Below, piece by piece: positions 6,079 through 8,649 of a stretch of DNA of 8,649 nucleotides. The notes below the pieces were generated by a model. That model searched no databases and was not told the DNA's origin. It worked only from the letters and a program-made list of their open reading frames with translations. Origin of the DNA: Paracoccaceae bacterium (lineage in GTDB: Bacteria; Pseudomonadota; Alphaproteobacteria; Rhodobacterales; Rhodobacteraceae); NCBI GenBank assembly GCA_007119835.1, contig SKOX01000185.1, positions 1 through 8,649 on the forward strand, read 5' to 3'. How positions within the stretch are numbered: the stretch's first letter is position 1; each line of letters begins with the position of its first letter. The position numbers and the translations under genes are program-made.

Positions 6079-6903
6079 ATGATCAGGAACAAGCTCAAGG
6101 AAATCTGGGCCGAGGGCCGGCCGACGATCAACGGCTGGCTGTCCATCGGCAACGCCTTCACCGCCGAGATCATGGCGGCGCAGGGCTACGACAGCATCAC
6201 GGTCGACGTGCAGCACGGGGCGCTCGACTACGCGGCCGTGCTGCCGATGTTCCAGGCGATGCGCGCGAGCGGCGTGGTGCCGATGGCCCGCGTGCCGTGG
6301 CTCGAGCCCGGCATCATCATGAAGGTGCTCGACGCCGGGGCCTACGGCGTGATCTGCCCGATGGTGAACACGCCCGAGCAGGCGGCGGCCTTCGTCAGCT
6401 ACATGCGCTACCCGCCCGCCGGGCAGCGCAGCTTCGGCCCGACCCGCGCGAACTTCTCGGCCGGTGCGAACTACGCCGCCGAGGCCAACGGCGAGATCCT
6501 CGCCTTCGCGATGATCGAGACGGCGCAGGCGATGGAGAACCTCGAGGCGATCGCGGCGACGCCCGGGCTCGACGGGCTCTACGTCGGCCCGGCGGACCTC
6601 ACCTTCAGCCTCGCGCAGGGGCGGCTTGCGCCCGCCTTCGACCGCGAGGAGCCCGAGATGATCGCGGCGCTGCAGAAGATCGTCGCCGCCTGCAGGGCCG
6701 CCGGCATCCGCGCGGCACTGCATTGCGGAACGCCGGACTACGCGGCGCGGGCGATCGACTGGGGCTTCGACATGACCACCGTCAGCGGCGACTCCCGGCT
6801 CTTGGCGGCGGTCGCGGCCGCGAGCGTCAAGCGGTTCCGGGAGCTGACCGGCGCGCGTCCGGCCAAGGCCCCGACCCCTCCCAGCCTCAAGGGGGGCTAC
6901 TGA
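6079..6903 (+). CDS. HpcH/HpaI-family class II (metal-dependent) aldolase
   Basis: Predicted to cleave a 2-keto-3-deoxy or 4-hydroxy-2-oxo acid into pyruvate (or a close analogue) and an aldehyde. The 274-aa protein fits the HpaI/2-keto-3-deoxy-L-rhamnonate aldolase family. His46 (VDVQHG) would be the catalytic base, Arg71 (ARVPW) binds the substrate carboxylate, and Glu147 (MIET) and Asp173 (GPADLT) bind the metal, all in the order seen in characterised HpaI. A Pro/Lys-rich tail of about 17 residues (258-274) exceeds the usual length. The start ATG has GAGGAG at good spacing, and the stop overlaps the next start by one base (TGATG). This is not the class II fructose-bisphosphate-type aldolase (IolJ) of classical inositol catabolism. 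Its substrate here is unknown; family assignment is firm. Confidence 0.9.
   Translation: MIRNKLKEIWAEGRPTINGWLSIGNAFTAEIMAAQGYDSITVDVQHGALDYAAVLPMFQAMRASGVVPMARVPWLEPGIIMKVLDAGAYGVICPMVNTPEQAAAFVSYMRYPPAGQRSFGPTRANFSAGANYAAEANGEILAFAMIETAQAMENLEAIAATPGLDGLYVGPADLTFSLAQGRLAPAFDREEPEMIAALQKIVAACRAAGIRAALHCGTPDYAARAIDWGFDMTTVSGDSRLLAAVAAASVKRFRELTGARPAKAPTPPSLKGGY
6875..6894 (+). other. Hairpin that could cover the ribosome binding site of the dehydrogenase gene
   Basis: CCCCT (6875-6879) pairs with AGGGG (6890-6894) across a 10-nt loop at the end of the aldolase gene. The right arm is part of the G-run (6891-6896) that serves as Shine-Dalgarno for the ATG at 6903. Ribosomes finishing the aldolase would melt it, so it could enforce coupled translation. 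Seen directly; the function is inference. Confidence 0.25.
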
Positions 6904-7868
6904 TGCCGCACGTCCTGGTCGCCGGAAAGCTGCATCCGAGCGGGATCGACCTGCTGACGTCCCGGCCGGACGTGACCTTCGACTACGTCGAGGAGGTGTC
7001 GGAGCCGAGCTACGCCCCCCTGATCGACAGGGCCGACGGTCTCGTCATCCGCACGCAACCGCTCTCGGCCGCGACCGTCAACCTGGCCGAGCGGCTGCGG
7101 ATCGTCTCCCGCCACGGCGTCGGCTACGACGCGGTCGACCTCGGCGCGCTGGAGCGGCGCGGCATCGCGCTCGCCATCGTCGGCGACGTCAACTCGGTCT
7201 CGGTCGCCGAACACGCGATGATGCTGCTGCTCGCGGCGGCCAAGCGCGCGGGACGGGCCGACCGGGCCGTGCGGGAGGGCAACTGGAGCTGGCGCAACCG
7301 GCTCGAGCCGACGGAGCTCGCGGGCAAGCGACTGCTGATCGTCGGCTTCGGGCGGAGCGGCCGGCACCTCGCGCGGATGGCCCAAGGCTTCGCCATGGAG
7401 GTCCGCGCCTGCGACCCTTTCCTCGAGGCGCAGGCCTGGCCCGAGGGACCGGTCGCGCCCGCAGCCGACCTGCGCGAGGCCCTCGCCTGGGCCGACGCGG
7501 TCTCGGTCCACGCGCCGAAGACCGAGCGGCCGGTGATCGGCGCGGCCGAGCTCGCGGCGATCCGGCCGGGCGCGATCCTCGTCAACAGCGCTCGCGGCGG
7601 CGTGGTGGATGAGGCGGCCCTGATCGAGGCCCTGCGAGACGGCCGGATCGCCGCGGCGGGCCTCGACGTCTTCGAGGCCGAGCCGCCGGCGCCCGAAAAT
7701 CCACTGCTCGCGATGGACCAGGTGATGCTGTCGCCACATGTCGCGGGGCTCACCGCCGAATGCGCCGAGCGCATGGCGGTGTCCTCGGTGCAGAACGTCC
7801 TCGACTACTTCGCCGGGCGCATCGACCCGTCGCTGGTGGTGAACAGGGCGGCACTCCATGGCGTCTGA
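6903..7868 (+). CDS. D-2-hydroxyacid dehydrogenase (phosphoglycerate dehydrogenase-like)
   Basis: NAD(P)-dependent interconversion of a 2-keto acid and a D-2-hydroxy acid. The 321-aa protein has the standard length of the D-isomer-specific family (glyoxylate/hydroxypyruvate reductase or PGDH without regulatory domain). A split substrate domain (1-100 and about 285-321) flanks a Rossmann domain with VGFGRSGR (147-154), and Asp171 at the end of the second strand suggests preference for NAD. The catalytic residues are Arg231 (NSARGG), Glu260 (FEAEPP) and His279 (SPHVAG). The frame is open far upstream inside the aldolase gene; the ATG at 6903 is chosen because it starts at the fold, overlaps the aldolase stop by one base and has a G-rich ribosome binding site. 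Sitting after an aldolase, it might reduce a keto acid such as hydroxypyruvate or oxidise a hydroxy acid before cleavage; the substrate cannot be read from sequence. Confidence 0.92.
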   Translation: MPHVLVAGKLHPSGIDLLTSRPDVTFDYVEEVSEPSYAPLIDRADGLVIRTQPLSAATVNLAERLRIVSRHGVGYDAVDLGALERRGIALAIVGDVNSVSVAEHAMMLLLAAAKRAGRADRAVREGNWSWRNRLEPTELAGKRLLIVGFGRSGRHLARMAQGFAMEVRACDPFLEAQAWPEGPVAPAADLREALAWADAVSVHAPKTERPVIGAAELAAIRPGAILVNSARGGVVDEAALIEALRDGRIAAAGLDVFEAEPPAPENPLLAMDQVMLSPHVAGLTAECAERMAVSSVQNVLDYFAGRIDPSLVVNRAALHGV

Positions 7869-8649
7869 GAAACCGCGGCTCGCCGTCGGCCTGATCGGCA
7901 GCGGCTTCATGGGCAAGACCCACGCCTTCGGCTTCGCCCTGGCGCCGCGGGTCTTCGACCTGCCCTACGAGATCGTGCTCCACACGGTCGCCGACCGGTC
8001 CGACGAACTGGCGGCGCAGGCGGCCCGGGCCTTCGGCTTCGCGCATTCCGCGGGCGACTGGCGGGCGCTCGTCGAGAACCCGGAGATCGACCTCGTCGAC
8101 ATCACCGCGCCGAACGCCCTGCACAAGGAGATGGCGCTCGCGGCCATCGCGGCGGGCAAGCACGTCTATTGCGAGAAGCCTCTCGCGCCCACCGCGGCCG
8201 ATGCCCGCGCGATGGCCGACGCGGCGGCGGCCGCCGGCGCGTTCACGCAGGTCGGCTTCAACTACCTCTGCAACCCGATGCTGGCGCTGGCGCGCGAGAT
8301 GATCGCGGCAGGCGAGCTCGGCGAGATCCGCAGCTACCGCGGCATCCACGCCGAGGACTACATGGCCGACGCCGCAAGCCCGTTCAGCTTCCGCAACGAG
8401 CCGGTCGGCGGCGGCGTCCTCGCCGACCTCGGCAGCCACGCCCTGGCGACGGCCGAGTTCCTGCTCGGGCCGATCGACGCCGTCCTCGGCGACTGCGTGA
8501 CGGTCATCCCGAGCCGCCCCGACGGCGCTGGCGGGCAGCGGGCGGTCGAGACCGACGACGTCGCGCGCGCCTTCCTGCGCTTCGCCAGCGGCGTCACCGG
8601 GTCTCTCGAGGCGAGCTGGATCGCCACCGGGCGCAAGATGCAGCACGAC
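7858..8649 (+). CDS. Second Gfo/Idh/MocA-family oxidoreductase, 3' end beyond the window
   Basis: NAD(P)-dependent sugar or cyclitol dehydrogenase. The frame opens at ATG 7858, overlapping the end of the dehydrogenase gene by 11 bp with AGGGCGG upstream, and stays open for 264 codons to the window edge; family members usually have about 340-390. The N-terminal Rossmann motif is GLIGSGFMGKTHA (11-23). EKP (106-108) gives the likely catalytic Lys107, followed by VGFNY (132-136), and VLADLGSHAL (187-196) supplies Asp190 and His194. It differs clearly from IolG in the same operon in its motif wording and its longer spacing between EKP and the Asp/His pair, so it is not a recent duplicate. It may act on a different inositol isomer or inosose (scyllo-inositol dehydrogenases belong to this family), but that is inference. 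Confidence 0.9.
   Translation, partial: MASEKPRLAVGLIGSGFMGKTHAFGFALAPRVFDLPYEIVLHTVADRSDELAAQAARAFGFAHSAGDWRALVENPEIDLVDITAPNALHKEMALAAIAAGKHVYCEKPLAPTAADARAMADAAAAAGAFTQVGFNYLCNPMLALAREMIAAGELGEIRSYRGIHAEDYMADAASPFSFRNEPVGGGVLADLGSHALATAEFLLGPIDAVLGDCVTVIPSRPDGAGGQRAVETDDVARAFLRFASGVTGSLEASWIATGRKMQHD

Noticed and set aside
6297..6902. Upstream extension of the hydroxyacid dehydrogenase frame into the aldolase gene
   Set aside because: The extension is an off-frame reading of the aldolase. The dehydrogenase fold begins at ATG 6903 with its own ribosome binding site.
1..8649. CRISPR arrays, tRNA or rRNA genes, insertion sequences, attachment sites
   Set aside because: I saw no regularly spaced repeats, RNA gene signatures, transposase motifs or flanking terminal repeats; apart from short intergenic gaps the window is filled by metabolic genes.

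Overview
The window is high-GC DNA (third codon positions almost all G or C) and most resembles an alphaproteobacterium, probably Rhizobiales or Rhodospirillales. That placement rests on base composition and on the resemblance of the regulator and Iol proteins to that group; no marker gene confirms it. The content is a cyclitol (inositol-type) catabolic locus.

Layout, left to right. Positions 1-107 hold the 5' end of an unidentified minus-strand gene. A divergent control region of about 150 bp follows, then an RpiR-family regulator on the plus strand (260-1132). A 60-bp convergent gap separates it from a tightly packed minus-strand operon read right to left: iolD (TPP-dependent ring-opening hydrolase), iolE (inosose dehydratase) and a short-chain dehydrogenase. 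A 107-bp divergent promoter region (4762-4868) separates this from a plus-strand operon: iolG (inositol 2-dehydrogenase), a 62-codon ORF built from aldehyde dehydrogenase pieces, an HpcH/HpaI-type aldolase, a D-2-hydroxyacid dehydrogenase and a second Gfo/Idh/MocA oxidoreductase that runs off the right edge. Genes in both operons are separated by 1-9 nt or overlap.

How they fit together. IolG oxidises the ring to an inosose, IolE dehydrates it, and IolD opens the resulting dione to 5-deoxy-glucuronate. The SDR and the second Gfo/Idh/MocA enzyme could feed other inositol isomers or derivatives into this route. The canonical lower-pathway genes (iolB, iolC, iolJ, iolA) are absent from the window. 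In their place are a pyruvate-type aldolase and a hydroxyacid dehydrogenase, so either those genes lie elsewhere or the locus handles an additional or modified substrate.

The strongest non-coding signal is a 14-bp inverted repeat, GCAAC-N4-GTTGC. It occurs exactly twice: just upstream of the regulator's likely start (233-246) and in the iolD/iolG divergent promoter (4830-4843). This is the expected pattern for an autoregulating RpiR/IolR-type regulator controlling both operons. The most unusual coding signal is the 62-aa ORF at 5881-6069, which looks like two non-adjacent C-terminal aldehyde dehydrogenase segments joined in frame.
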